Shown in pieces: positions 1 through 8,660 of a stretch of DNA of 64,000 nt. The notes beneath the pieces are model-generated. The model did not search any database. It had not been told where the DNA came from and saw nothing but the letters and a program-made list of their open reading frames with translations. Numbering within the stretch: position 1 is the stretch's first letter; each line of letters starts with the position of its first letter. The stretch spans positions 930,001 to 994,000 of the forward strand of contig CAVPTB010000007.1 of the NCBI GenBank assembly GCA_963708575.1. The letters are read 5' to 3'. The stretch comes from DASVWZ01 sp963708575. GTDB lineage: Bacteria; Acidobacteriota; Terriglobia; Terriglobales; Acidobacteriaceae. The position numbers and the translations under genes were made by a program.

Positions 1-66
1 TCTACCTTCCGCGAATCCGAGCGTCGTAGCGGAAATCAGGAATAAGGCGAGCAAGCGGTTCAACAT
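1..66 (-). CDS. N-terminus of a secreted protein (cut by window edge)
   Basis: Reading the minus strand from 66 there is an ATG seven to eight bases after a clear GGAGGA ribosome site. The 22 visible codons begin MLNRLLALFLISATTLGFAEG, a short positive n-region, a hydrophobic core and an Ala-containing cleavage region, which is a typical Sec signal peptide. The gene runs out of the window, so its function cannot be named. It is divergent from the cytochrome genes that start at 302. Confidence 0.6.
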   Translation of the reverse strand, partial: MLNRLLALFLISATTLGFAEGR

Positions 67-301
67 TGGAATCCTCCGGAGGGCGAATCGTGGCGTCCGA
101 GCAGTATAGGAGCCGTGTTTGGGGCTGTCAAACCCGCGAATGCGTAAGTCTCGCTGCATCCGACTGGATGTTGTGCGCGACATCCCAGCCTCTTTTGCGA
201 CACTACCCGCCCGCAGATTCCGCGAACATTCTACAGAATTGCATCCCGATCCATCCTCCCAAGCTCTAATTTCCTAACACCCAGGCAAAGACAGGAGTGA
301 G

Positions 302-1265
302 ATGGCAACCAAGCCCCGATCCCGTTTGAGAACGGTGGTTCTTACCGCAGCGATTCTGGGTATCGGATTCCTGGCGATTCAGTTCATTCGCCCGGCGCTA
401 CCCAATCCCCCAGTCGAGGCCGAACTGCAAGCGCCCCCCGAGGTCATGCAAATCCTCAAAACCTCCTGTTACAACTGTCATTCCAACCAGACCGTTCTTT
501 CCTGGTTCGATAAACCCGTACCCGCCTATTGGTTGGTGGTCCGCGACGTCAAAGAGGGCAGGGAGCACCTGAATTTTTCCGAGCTAGGCAAGCTTCCCAT
601 CAATCAACAGCGAGGCGTCCTGTTCGAATCGATCAGTCAGATCGAGTTAGGCGCAATGCCTTTGCCGGCCTACAAGCGGCTCCATCCAGAGTCGGCGATT
701 ACGCCCGAGCAATTGGCTGTCTTGAAAAAATACCTCAGCCCTTCTACATCGACTACGCCTGCGGCGGCCCTCGACATCGCTGCCGCCGACGCCGGGTACT
801 CAAAGTGGATTCAGTCAGGCACCGCGACTCCGACCGTCGCTCCTTCGCCCAACGGGATCGCCTTCATGCCGGACTACAAGAACTGGAGAACGATCAGCAG
901 CACCGAACGCTTCGACAACAACACTACGCGGGAAATCCTAGGCAACGACGTCGCCGTGAAAGCAATCGCAGAGAACCACATCAACCCATGGCCCGACGGA
1001 ACCATCTTCGCCAAAATTGCTTGGACGCAACAGGCAGACGAATCGGGCGTGGTCCGGCCGGGAAGGTTTTTTCAAGTGGAGTTCATGGTGCGTGATAGCA
1101 AACAAATATGCAGACACTTTGGGCTGGGGATGGGCACGATGGCGAGGTACCGATCTGAAACCGTACGGAAAGGACAAAAACTTTACCAGCGAATGCGTCG
1201 GTTGCCACAATCCCTTGAGCAATACCGACCATGTGTTCACATCGCCGATCCGAGGTCAACAATGA
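302..1265 (+). pseudogene. Haem-binding/cytochrome P460 fusion protein, frameshifted
   Basis: The N-terminus has one membrane anchor (about residues 11-27) and then a haem-binding domain with a CYNCH c-type haem motif at residues 56-60, resembling the Haem_bd family. From about residue 190 it continues as a cytochrome P460-like domain (YKNWRTIS, GNDVAVKAIAE, WPDG, AKIAWTQ). At about 1108-1112 the reading frame slips by one base: the family continuation (YADTLGWGWARWRG, then a second haem motif CVGCH near 1196-1210) is found in another frame and stops at 1265. That stop overlaps the ATG of the next gene (ATGA, 1262-1265), which supports 1265 as the true end. An uninterrupted frame 302-1783 exists only because the shifted frame happens to read into the next gene. 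The shift could be a real mutation or a consensus error. A role in periplasmic electron transfer or small-molecule oxidation is inferred from the family. Confidence 0.7.
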
Positions 1266-1783
1266 ACTCGATCAAAAAATGGATTTCCCCGGTGCTGCTC
1301 GCTTTCTTTTTCAGTTTAGTTACGCTTGCTTGTTCGAGCAGCGAACCCAAAATCACCGCGGACGTGAATGAAAACGCTTCCCTCGCCGGAGCATTCGCCG
1401 CGGCATTGCCCGCAAATCCGCTGCAGTGGAAAGTCATTAGTTCTGAGATCAACCAGCACGACTCGACGATGTCCACCCTCTACGGAAACGATGTGGCCGT
1501 CGCATACGCGAGAGCGCATTCCGAACACAACTATCCCGCAGGATCGGTGATCTCGCTTGTAACTTGGACCCAGCGGGAAGACTCCCGTTGGTTCGGTGCC
1601 AAAATCCCCGACCAGGTCAAGTCAGTGGAATTCGTAACTATCGCCGGCGACCCGGTTACCCCGCAGTTTAGCTATCAGGGGTTCGAAGGCTCACCGCTGA
1701 AGAAGATTTCACAAGCAGATGGGCCCATTCCGAATCAGCGGGCTGCATATCTTCTATCGCAACGCGCTGCCGTCTTACCTTAA
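1262..1783 (+). CDS. Cytochrome P460-like secreted (lipo)protein without haem motif
   Basis: This 173-residue product starts at an ATG that overlaps the stop of the preceding P460 gene by four bases, so the two are probably translationally coupled. It begins with a signal sequence ending in a Cys (LVTLAC, residues 19-24 region), suggestive of a lipoprotein, although position -3 is not the usual Leu. The mature part has P460-type motifs (WKVISSEINQHD, YGNDVAVAYAR, YPAGSV, VTWTQREDSRWFGA, SVEFV) and ends ERVAYLL-like (QRAAYLLSQRAAVLP). No CxxCH motif is seen, so it is likely a non-haem paralogue or a partner of the upstream protein. The family fit is by motif recognition. Confidence 0.6.
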   Translation: MNSIKKWISPVLLAFFFSLVTLACSSSEPKITADVNENASLAGAFAAALPANPLQWKVISSEINQHDSTMSTLYGNDVAVAYARAHSEHNYPAGSVISLVTWTQREDSRWFGAKIPDQVKSVEFVTIAGDPVTPQFSYQGFEGSPLKKISQADGPIPNQRAAYLLSQRAAVLP

Positions 1784-1835
1784 AGGACCAACTCGCGAAC
1801 GACTCTCGAACGCATGCGATGGACCTGACGTCCTA

Positions 1836-4247
1836 TCAGTTTTGCAAAACGGACTTCACCTTCTGCAAGAGTGAAGTCTTTTTAAACGGCTTCTCCAGAA
1901 GTTCCGTCCCGGGCGACAGTTGCCCATCATTGCCTAGCTGGCCGCTCGGATATCCGGACATGTAAAGCACTTTAATTTCAGGACGCACCGTCCGCAGGTT
2001 GGCGCAAAGCTCCGGCCCTCTCATCGCCGGCATGATCACATCGGTAAGCAGCAGATCGATTTTTCCTGCATAGGAGCCAGCTACGACCAGTGCGGCTTTC
2101 CCATCTCCTGCCTGTAGCACCTTGTATCCGTTTCTTTGCAGCAGAGTCGCGGCAACATCACGCAGGTCCGGTTCATCCTCCACAAGCAAAATAGTTTCCA
2201 TGCCGCCCTTTGCGTCCGCCTCTCCCGGTGGTTGCTCCAGTTCACTCACCTCCGCAACTTGTGGGAAGCAGATTTTGAACGTCGTGCCTTTGTTCAGTTC
2301 GCTGTACACCCAAACGTATCCGTTGTTTTGCTTGACGATTCCGTACACGGTAGCCAATCCCAAACCGGTTCCGGCCCCCGGGCCCTTGGTCGTGAAGAAA
2401 GGCTCGAATACACGGCCTAGTTTCTCCGGATCGATGCCGCAGCCGGTATCGCAAAACGACATCATCACGTACGCGCCGGGAACGACAATCTCTTGCTTTT
2501 CAGCAGTTGCTTCGAAAGTGACATCGCTGGTTTCGATGACAATTTTTCCTCCGGCGGGCATCGCGTCCCTCGAATTGACGCCGAGATTCATCAGGATCTG
2601 CTCGATCTGTACCGGGTCCGCCTTGATTCGTGAGTGCTTCGATCCCGGGGTAAACGTAAGTTCCACGTCTTCCCCGACCAGCCTTGCCAGCATTTCCGAA
2701 AGATTTCCCACGACTTGATTAAGATCCAACACGGTCGGTCGCGTGACCTGCTGTCGGCTGAAGGTCAAGAGTTGTCGCGTAAGACTCGCTGCCCGCTCGG
2801 CCGCTTGCTTGATCTGGGAATTGTTTCGGTACAGCGGATGCGATTCCGTGAGAAGGCCGTCGGAGAGTTCCGTATATCCCAAAATGATTCCAAGAATATT
2901 ATTGAAGTCGTGCGCAATGCCCCCCGCCAGCCTTCCCACGGCTTCCATCTTTTGCGCTTGCTCGTATTGTGCCTCTAGTCTCTTGCGTTCAGTAATCTCC
3001 TGGATCGTTCCAATGCCCCTCAGCGCTCTACCGCCTTCGTCGAACTCCACCTCGGCTTTTTCACTGACCCACTTGGTTGTCTCTTTCACAATAATGCGGT
3101 GTTCAATTCCGTAGGATTCTCCCCGCAGCGCACATGCCCAGGCGTTGCTCACCAGTTCTCGGTCGTCGGGATGGACCGCATCCAGAAAGGTTCGCAGGGA
3201 TAGAGGAATGCCGGCTGGGATCTCGAACATGCGGTACGCTTCATCGGAGCAGGTGAGCACATCGTGAGGAATGTCGTAGTACCAACTCCCGATGTGGGCG
3301 ACGGCTTGCGCCCGCTGGAGATCCGCTGCTCCCTCGCGTAACGCTTGCTCAGAAAGTTTGCGCTCTTCAATCAGCGCACCCAGCAATAGGCTGGTCAGCC
3401 CTAACGCCAGCATGAAAAACTGCAGATTCGTCAGGCCCGGTGGTGGCAGGTGGAAGTATCCGAAGGCGGCGACAGCTCCGATATTAACCGCCAGCAACAC
3501 CGCGCTGGTAGCCCGAAGTCCTTGTCGCACCGCGATCCAAACCACCGGGATGAAGCACGCGTAATAGGCGTGTTCCCCGGAACCAAAGGCAATCCACAAC
3601 GCCAGTGGAATGGACACAACCTGCGCGGCAATCTCTACCCAGTCCCGTGCCGTTCGTCGCCGTTTCGTCGCGGAGCGCGCTCGCTCGCTACTCTTTTCCA
3701 TCCCTAGAAATCGGCGAACCGAGGGAACCACGAACTGCAGAAGGAATGGCACGATCGAAAGAAAAGCAGCTGCGTCTCCCACCCCCCAGGCCAGCACCGC
3801 TTTGCCATAAATTGCTCGTGGGACTTCGCCCGTGACTGAAAGCAGGCCTACCGCTAGAGCCGCAACTCCCATCGCGGCGGGCATCATCAGCACCGCGAAC
3901 AAGATGACGTCCCTCATTCGCCGCAACCGCAAATCGAGCCGAAACACGTCTCGAAACAACCACGCCATGAAGGTGTAGAAGGCGATGCCCAACACCGCGC
4001 TCATATCGTTCCAGAACGCGATCGGCAGGTGATAGTTGAGCGCAAGGCAAATGCAGGAAGCCAGACTGATGATCGGCATGTACCAGAGCCCAATGCCGAA
4101 CAGCGCTGCAAAAGTCAGGGCTGCTGGCGGGTACCATGCGCTTACGTTGGGTAATATCTGCAGCGCCAGCGTGGTCTTATCCAGGATGACGTAAAGCGCC
4201 ATACACCCCAGCGCGACCACGACATGCCGAAGGTAAAGATGGCTCAC
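1836..4247 (-). CDS. MASE1-PAS hybrid sensor histidine kinase
   Basis: The 803-residue protein is a membrane-bound sensor kinase fused to a receiver. Residues 1-295 hold about eight hydrophobic segments of MASE1 type. A PAS-like domain follows (about 310-425, ending ITERKRLEAQ). The dimerisation/phosphoacceptor helix contains GGIAHDFNN with His446. A HATPase domain spans about 550-665 (N-box NLGVNSRDAMP, G1 DTGCGID, G2 GAGTGLGLATVYGIV). The C-terminal receiver (about 685-803) has the acidic pair VEDE and phosphoacceptor Asp in LLLTDVIMP. No DNA-binding output is present, so it probably passes phosphate on through a phosphorelay. It stands alone, convergent with the P460 pair and divergent from ccmE. 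The ATG at 4247 gives a complete first membrane segment. Confidence 0.9.
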   Translation of the reverse strand: MSHLYLRHVVVALGCMALYVILDKTTLALQILPNVSAWYPPAALTFAALFGIGLWYMPIISLASCICLALNYHLPIAFWNDMSAVLGIAFYTFMAWLFRDVFRLDLRLRRMRDVILFAVLMMPAAMGVAALAVGLLSVTGEVPRAIYGKAVLAWGVGDAAAFLSIVPFLLQFVVPSVRRFLGMEKSSERARSATKRRRTARDWVEIAAQVVSIPLALWIAFGSGEHAYYACFIPVVWIAVRQGLRATSAVLLAVNIGAVAAFGYFHLPPPGLTNLQFFMLALGLTSLLLGALIEERKLSEQALREGAADLQRAQAVAHIGSWYYDIPHDVLTCSDEAYRMFEIPAGIPLSLRTFLDAVHPDDRELVSNAWACALRGESYGIEHRIIVKETTKWVSEKAEVEFDEGGRALRGIGTIQEITERKRLEAQYEQAQKMEAVGRLAGGIAHDFNNILGIILGYTELSDGLLTESHPLYRNNSQIKQAAERAASLTRQLLTFSRQQVTRPTVLDLNQVVGNLSEMLARLVGEDVELTFTPGSKHSRIKADPVQIEQILMNLGVNSRDAMPAGGKIVIETSDVTFEATAEKQEIVVPGAYVMMSFCDTGCGIDPEKLGRVFEPFFTTKGPGAGTGLGLATVYGIVKQNNGYVWVYSELNKGTTFKICFPQVAEVSELEQPPGEADAKGGMETILLVEDEPDLRDVAATLLQRNGYKVLQAGDGKAALVVAGSYAGKIDLLLTDVIMPAMRGPELCANLRTVRPEIKVLYMSGYPSGQLGNDGQLSPGTELLEKPFKKTSLLQKVKSVLQN

Positions 4248-4577
4248 GACGGCTCGCGTCGATTTCTTTTTCGGATGGTTGCTCTAACAACTTCACATCG
4301 AATCTCAACGAAAAGGAGAGGTCCTTCTTTGCGATCCGCTCCCAGCGCACCACTATTGTGAGCCTGCCGTTCTCCACGATCAAGCGAAGTTGAAGATTTG
4401 CTGGTTACCTTTAGGATCGGCTTCGGTTCAACCCCGGAAACACGGAAAATAGAGGTGGGTGCTCCGCTGGAGTGAAATCAAGCCCAGATCCACGTCTAAG
4501 TGCTTGACTACCAATTCAGACCAGGCTTGACCCCGCCGGGAGCGAGGAATAAAGTCTGATTGAGGATGTCGGCAATC
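4248..4577. other. Divergent intergenic region
   Basis: About 330 bases between the start of the hybrid kinase and ccmE. It must carry the promoters of both, but I see no convincing -35/-10 pair, hairpin or repeat. Short frames on the minus strand here have no recognisable product. Confidence 0.4.
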
Positions 4578-5063
4578 ATGTCCAGCCAGACCACCAAGTA
4601 CCTCAAATTCGGCGGAGCTACACTCGCTATTCTGCTGACGCTCGGCTATTTAGCCTACACCGGCGTGCAGGAAAGCAAGAGCTATTACGTGACCATCAAA
4701 GAGCTCCACGGTATGGGTGATGGTGCTTACACCAAGCGATTGCGCGTGGCCGGCAACGTTCAGCCCGGTTCTATCAAGCGCAAGGGCATCCAGGTCGAGT
4801 TCACCCTGGTCGAGAACGACCAACTTCTTCCCGTTGTCTACAACGGTACCGAGGCGCCTCCCGACACCTTTAAAGACAATTCCCAGGCTTTAGCGGATGG
4901 CAGTTTCGGGCGGGACGGCGTGTTCCACGCCAAGGGACTTCAGGCCAAATGTGCTTCGAAGTACGCACCGCAGCCCGGAACCAACGGCGCGCCCGGCACT
5001 GCACCTGCCAAGGCGATGACTCAAGTGCAAACCAGCACTTCTCCGAACGGCATGGCCAACTGA
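4578..5063 (+). CDS. ccmE: Cytochrome c maturation haem chaperone CcmE, CxxxY type
   Basis: CcmE is the membrane-anchored periplasmic chaperone that binds haem covalently and hands it to the cytochrome c ligase. Residues 11-29 form the N-terminal anchor, then a beta-barrel core of OB type (TKRLRVAGNVQPGSI, VEFTLVEN, LPVVYNG, PPDTFKDN) and the haem-attachment region KCASKY (Cys125, Tyr129). Most CcmE proteins have His in an HxxxY motif; here Cys takes that position, as known for the variant of Desulfovibrio and archaea. The tail after it is flexible and Gly/Ala/Thr-rich. The ATG at 4578 is chosen because it places the anchor right after a short Lys-containing head; upstream in-frame ATG (4566) and TTG (4560) are possible. 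The ccmABCD genes lie 1 kb downstream, separated by an opposing gene. Confidence 0.87.
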   Translation: MSSQTTKYLKFGGATLAILLTLGYLAYTGVQESKSYYVTIKELHGMGDGAYTKRLRVAGNVQPGSIKRKGIQVEFTLVENDQLLPVVYNGTEAPPDTFKDNSQALADGSFGRDGVFHAKGLQAKCASKYAPQPGTNGAPGTAPAKAMTQVQTSTSPNGMAN

Positions 5064-5083
5064 GCTCCGGAATTTCCCGCTGC

Positions 5084-5956
5084 TTAAGCGGCTTTCGCAA
5101 CTCCTTCTTCTAATGATTGCCATTCGTTGTCACTGAGCCGCAACTCCGCCGAGGCCACGTTCTCTTCCAGATGTTTGACTCGCGAAGTGCCCGGGATCGG
5201 CAGCATCACCGGGGACCTGTGTAAGAGCCATGCGATAGCTACCTGCGACATCGTGGCCTTATGAGATTTGGCGATTCGATCCAGTGCGCCGCCGGGCTTG
5301 GTTAACTCTCCCGCTGCGAGCGGGAACCAGGGAATAAAGGCAATCTGGTTCTCTTCGCAGTGTTTCACGACATCTTCGTAGGCCCTGTCCGTCAGGTTGT
5401 ACTTGTTCTGGACGCTCACCACCGTCACCGTCTTTTGCGCGCGCTGAATATCCGCGACCGTCGTCTCCGAGATACCGATGTGGCGAATCTTTCCCTCGTC
5501 CTGCATCTTCTTTAATTCGCCCAGAGACTCTTCGACCGGAACTTTCGGATCAAATCGGTGAAGCTGGTAAAGGTCGATGCGTTCCAGCTTCAGCCGGCGC
5601 AGGCTCATCTCGACGCACTGCCGCAGGTATTCTGGATGGGCCACCGGCGCCCATTGGTCTGGTCCTTGCCGAGTCAACCCGCCTTTGGTCGCGATAACCA
5701 TCCCCTTGGGATACGGATACAGGCTCTCGGCAATCAGGTTCTCACTGACCTCAGGCCCATACGCGTCCGCCGTGTCGATGAAGTTCACTCCCAGGTCGGG
5801 CAGCCGCTGCAGAACCCGTTTGCATTCCGCCGGGTCTTTGGGATCGCCCCAGATTCCGTCGCCCGTAATGCGCATGGCGCCGTAACCCAGACGATTGACG
5901 CGGAGATCTCCGCCAATAGAAAAAGTGCCAGCTGAAGAAGCGTTAGGTGTACTCAT
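5084..5956 (-). CDS. Aldo/keto reductase
   Basis: The 290-residue protein fits the (beta/alpha)8 NADPH-dependent aldo/keto reductase family. The catalytic tetrad is visible: Asp and Tyr in FIDTADAYGP, Lys in IATKGG, and His in YQLHRFDP. The cofactor end is typical (SVQNKYNL, IPIPGTSRVKHLEENV). The ATG at 5956 is preferred over the TTG two codons earlier. It sits between ccmE and ccmA on the opposite strand, so it interrupts what would otherwise be one ccm cluster; no functional link to cytochrome maturation is evident. The physiological substrate cannot be told from the sequence. Confidence 0.88.
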   Translation of the reverse strand: MSTPNASSAGTFSIGGDLRVNRLGYGAMRITGDGIWGDPKDPAECKRVLQRLPDLGVNFIDTADAYGPEVSENLIAESLYPYPKGMVIATKGGLTRQGPDQWAPVAHPEYLRQCVEMSLRRLKLERIDLYQLHRFDPKVPVEESLGELKKMQDEGKIRHIGISETTVADIQRAQKTVTVVSVQNKYNLTDRAYEDVVKHCEENQIAFIPWFPLAAGELTKPGGALDRIAKSHKATMSQVAIAWLLHRSPVMLPIPGTSRVKHLEENVASAELRLSDNEWQSLEEGVAKAA

Positions 5957-6119
5957 GACCAATTTGGATTCCGCAACCCGTCCGCGAGATTCAGCGGAGA
6001 ATATCGTAATTTTGGCAGTGTTTGACGGATGAACGCAGCTTTCATCCCACTATCCGCCCCCCCGCTCCCTCGACTTCCCCTTCCGCTTCGTCTATCTTCA
6101 CTGGTTATCCCGCAACCTC

Positions 6120-6812
6120 ATGCAGACTGTGACGCCTTCCTCCAACCCGACGTCTTCGCCCATCGTGGTGGTTGCCGATCTGGTCAAACAATTCGGACGG
6201 TTCTACGCGCTGCGTGGCGTCTCCGCCCAGTTCTTTCCCGGGCGCCTCTACGCTATTTTGGGGGACAACGGGGCGGGGAAGACCACTCTGTTGCGCTCCC
6301 TCGCCGGCCTCAGTCCGGTGACCCGCGGCACCATCTCCATCCTGGGGAACTCAAACCTGCGCTCGGTCTGCTCCGATATCGGCTACATGGCGCACCCCTC
6401 GCTCCTGTACGACGAAATGAGCGGCATGGAGAACCTCCGCTACTTCGCCCGGCTCTACGGCATCTCCGGCGACGAGCGCTGCGCTGAGGCCATCCGCGCC
6501 GTCAAACTCGATCCCGCATTGCCGCGTCCCGTAGGCCAGTACTCGCAAGGCATGCGGCAGCGCATGTCATTGGCCAGAGCGCTCCTTCATAATCCCCGAA
6601 TATTGCTGCTCGACGAACCCTTCTCCAACGTAGACCTCCGCTCCGCCCGCGAGATGGTAGGTCTGCTGGCCGAAATGAGAAATAGCGGCAAGACGATTTT
6701 TGTCGTCACCCATCAGGCCTCTCTGCTGGATGGAGCCGCCGACGAATTTGTCTGGATGGAAGCGGGACAGATCGTCAGCCGCACCCCGGACTTTAGGCCA
6801 CCCGAATCATGA
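6120..6812 (+). CDS. ccmA: Haem exporter ABC ATPase CcmA
   Basis: This 230-residue ATP-binding subunit has Walker A GDNGAGKTT (residues 48-56), the ABC signature YSQGMRQR, Walker B ILLLDEP and the H-loop VVTHQ. With CcmB and CcmC it forms the complex that releases haem-loaded CcmE in system I cytochrome c maturation. The identification as CcmA rests on the order ccmA-ccmB-ccmC-ccmD with four-base ATGA overlaps at each junction. Short insertions often seen between Walker A and signature in general transporters are absent, as expected for CcmA. Confidence 0.9.
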   Translation: MQTVTPSSNPTSSPIVVVADLVKQFGRFYALRGVSAQFFPGRLYAILGDNGAGKTTLLRSLAGLSPVTRGTISILGNSNLRSVCSDIGYMAHPSLLYDEMSGMENLRYFARLYGISGDERCAEAIRAVKLDPALPRPVGQYSQGMRQRMSLARALLHNPRILLLDEPFSNVDLRSAREMVGLLAEMRNSGKTIFVVTHQASLLDGAADEFVWMEAGQIVSRTPDFRPPES

Positions 6813-7486
6813 CGAACACCTCTGGATTGACGCGCGCAACCCTCATCAAAGATCTCCGCCTCGAGTGGCGCTCCAAAGACGCCATCAATTCCATGCTGTT
6901 CTTCGCCCTATTGGTGGTGGTGATTTTCAGTTTTGCCTTCGATCCCACGGCCGAGGAGTCACGACACATCGCCGGTGGTTTGATCTGGGTAGCTTTCTTG
7001 TTTGCCGCCGTCGTCGCCCTCAATCAGACCTGGTCCCGCGAATTGCGAAATCATGTACTGGACGCATACCGCGTATCTCCGGCGCCGCCGAATTCGCTTT
7101 TTCTCGCCAAGGTGCTGGGAAACTTTATTTTCGTCACCGTGCTTGAGGCGCTGATGGCGCCGCTTTTCATCGTCTTTTATAACCTTCGCGCCATCGGGCC
7201 CGCCTGGCAGCTCCCCATCGTCGCCGCTTTGGGCACCTGGGCACTCGTCGTGAATGGAACCTTCTTTGCCGCGATGTCAGTTCGCACCCGCAGCCGGGAA
7301 ATTATGCTGCCTCTGCTGCTGTTTCCCATTTCAATTCCCGCGTTGTTGGCGATGGTGGAAGCTACCGGCTCTATCCTGACCGGCGACTATTCCGCGAAAT
7401 TCTGGATCGTATTGCTCATCACCTACGATCTGGTGTTTACTATGGCCAGCCTTCTCCTCTTTGACTCGGTCTTAAACGCAGAATGA
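6809..7486 (+). CDS. ccmB: Haem exporter membrane protein CcmB
   Basis: The 225-residue protein has about six hydrophobic segments (starting at INSMLFFALLVVVIF and ending YDLVFTMASLLLFDSVL). The loop after the second segment carries LNQTWSRELRNHVLDAYRVSP, which is typical of CcmB/ABC-2 haem exporters (RExxxxxLDxLxxSP pattern). Its ATG overlaps the ccmA stop by four bases, and its own stop overlaps ccmC. It forms the membrane part of the CcmAB transporter-like complex. Confidence 0.9.
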   Translation: MTNTSGLTRATLIKDLRLEWRSKDAINSMLFFALLVVVIFSFAFDPTAEESRHIAGGLIWVAFLFAAVVALNQTWSRELRNHVLDAYRVSPAPPNSLFLAKVLGNFIFVTVLEALMAPLFIVFYNLRAIGPAWQLPIVAALGTWALVVNGTFFAAMSVRTRSREIMLPLLLFPISIPALLAMVEATGSILTGDYSAKFWIVLLITYDLVFTMASLLLFDSVLNAE

Positions 7487-8172
7487 AACAGCTCTTTGCC
7501 ATCCTCGCAATCCTCACAGCGGTCCTGCTGAGCTATGGTCTCTACCAGGCTCTCGTCGCTGCGCCCACCGAGCAGACCATGGGGGATGTCCAGCGCATCT
7601 TCTACTATCACGTACCTTCCGCCTGGACCGCATTCTGCCTGTTCGGGGTAAATCTGATTGCGTCCATCTGGTATCTGGTTCGCCGCAATACCAAAGCTGA
7701 TGCTCTGGCTCTGGCTTCCGCTGAGGTTGGAGTCGTCTTTTGCACCGTCGTGTTGGTCACGGGCCCGATCTGGGCGCGGCCCGTGTGGGGCATCTGGTGG
7801 ACGTGGGATCTGCGTCTTACTTTGACCCTGGTGCTGTGGTTGATCTACGTCAGCTACCTGATGCTCCGAAGATTTTCGAGCGGAGGCCAAACGCCTCTCT
7901 TGGCGGCTGTCCTCGCCATTTTCGGCGCGCTCGATGTTCCCCTCGTTTACTTCTCAATCTGGTTTTTCAGGACGCAGCATCCCCAGCCCGTGATCGGAGG
8001 CGGCGGATCGCTCGATCCCCGCATGCTCCATGCCTTGCTCATCAACCTTGCGGCTTTCAGCTGTTTCGGCGCTTTGGTTTGCTGGTCTCGATACCGGCTT
8101 GAAGTTGTGCAGCGGGATGTTGAAGAGCGTCAGGCGCTCGAGGCGTTAATGCAAACCGGGAGCCCGCGATGA
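7483..8172 (+). CDS. ccmC: Haem-handling protein CcmC
   Basis: The 229-residue membrane protein has six predicted transmembrane segments and the WWD (tryptophan-rich) motif WGIWWTWDLRLT that binds haem in CcmC/CcmF/CcsA proteins. A conserved His is present before it (RIFYYHVPSAW) and another in the loop after the WWD segment (FFRTQHPQP). CcmC loads haem onto CcmE in the periplasm. Four-base overlaps link it to ccmB upstream and ccmD downstream. No ccmF/G/H is found in the window, so these must be elsewhere. Confidence 0.92.
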   Translation: MKQLFAILAILTAVLLSYGLYQALVAAPTEQTMGDVQRIFYYHVPSAWTAFCLFGVNLIASIWYLVRRNTKADALALASAEVGVVFCTVVLVTGPIWARPVWGIWWTWDLRLTLTLVLWLIYVSYLMLRRFSSGGQTPLLAAVLAIFGALDVPLVYFSIWFFRTQHPQPVIGGGGSLDPRMLHALLINLAAFSCFGALVCWSRYRLEVVQRDVEERQALEALMQTGSPR

Positions 8173-8288
8173 ACTATCTCTATGCCGCGTACATCTCAAC
8201 CTGGGTGATTCACGTCGGCTATCTGACGTATCTGGCGAGGCGCTACTCCCGACTGCGGCGGGAAATCGACGAATTGAACAGGAAGTAA
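8169..8288 (+). CDS. ccmD: Small haem exporter subunit CcmD-like
   Basis: A 39-codon reading frame overlaps the ccmC stop by four bases (ATGA at 8169-8172). The product begins MNYLYAAYISTWVIHVGYL, a single hydrophobic segment starting with aromatic residues, followed by a basic, charged helix (ARRYSRLRREIDELNRK). Length, one membrane segment with a cytoplasmic basic tail, and position after ccmC all match CcmD, which helps release haem-bound CcmE. Only three bases separate it from the convergent PilZ gene. Confidence 0.8.
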   Translation: MNYLYAAYISTWVIHVGYLTYLARRYSRLRREIDELNRK

Positions 8289-8291
8289 CTT

Positions 8292-8660
8292 TCAGGAAGT
8301 AACAATCGATCGAGATCCCAGAAATTCGTATTCTTCGATCAACGCAGCTACGCCAATCCGCGAGCCGGGAAGAGGTTCGTCCACTCGAACGACCCGGGCC
8401 GAAAATCGCACCCGGACTGAGTCCGTCAGGGTGACATGTGGCGGAAGCGTCAGAGTTACGTCAATCCGCGAATCCGCTCCGAGGTGGCGATCCAGGTAGA
8501 AAAAGATTCCCCGCGCGCTCACGTTCTGTGTCTCAGTCATCAGGTCCGCGATTGTGGAGTCGGGAAACCGGACCAAGGCTGGAAGACGCATATCAAAACG
8601 TCGCGTATGCCGCCGCTCCTGGGGCAGCGATGAGACTACATCCGTTTGTCCTGCGAGCAC
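8292..8660 (-). CDS. PilZ domain protein
   Basis: The 122-residue protein has the c-di-GMP binding signature of PilZ domains: RRHTRRFDMRLPA (RxxxR) near residue 17 and NVSARGIFF (the [D/N]xSxxG motif) near residue 47, followed by beta strands ending in GVAALIEEYEF. It is a single-domain protein, probably a cytoplasmic c-di-GMP adaptor. The GTG at 8660 follows a GGGGGAG ribosome site at good spacing. A second PilZ protein lies at 17623, next to the two-component regulators. Confidence 0.85.
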   Translation of the reverse strand: MLAGQTDVVSSLPQERRHTRRFDMRLPALVRFPDSTIADLMTETQNVSARGIFFYLDRHLGADSRIDVTLTLPPHVTLTDSVRVRFSARVVRVDEPLPGSRIGVAALIEEYEFLGSRSIVTS

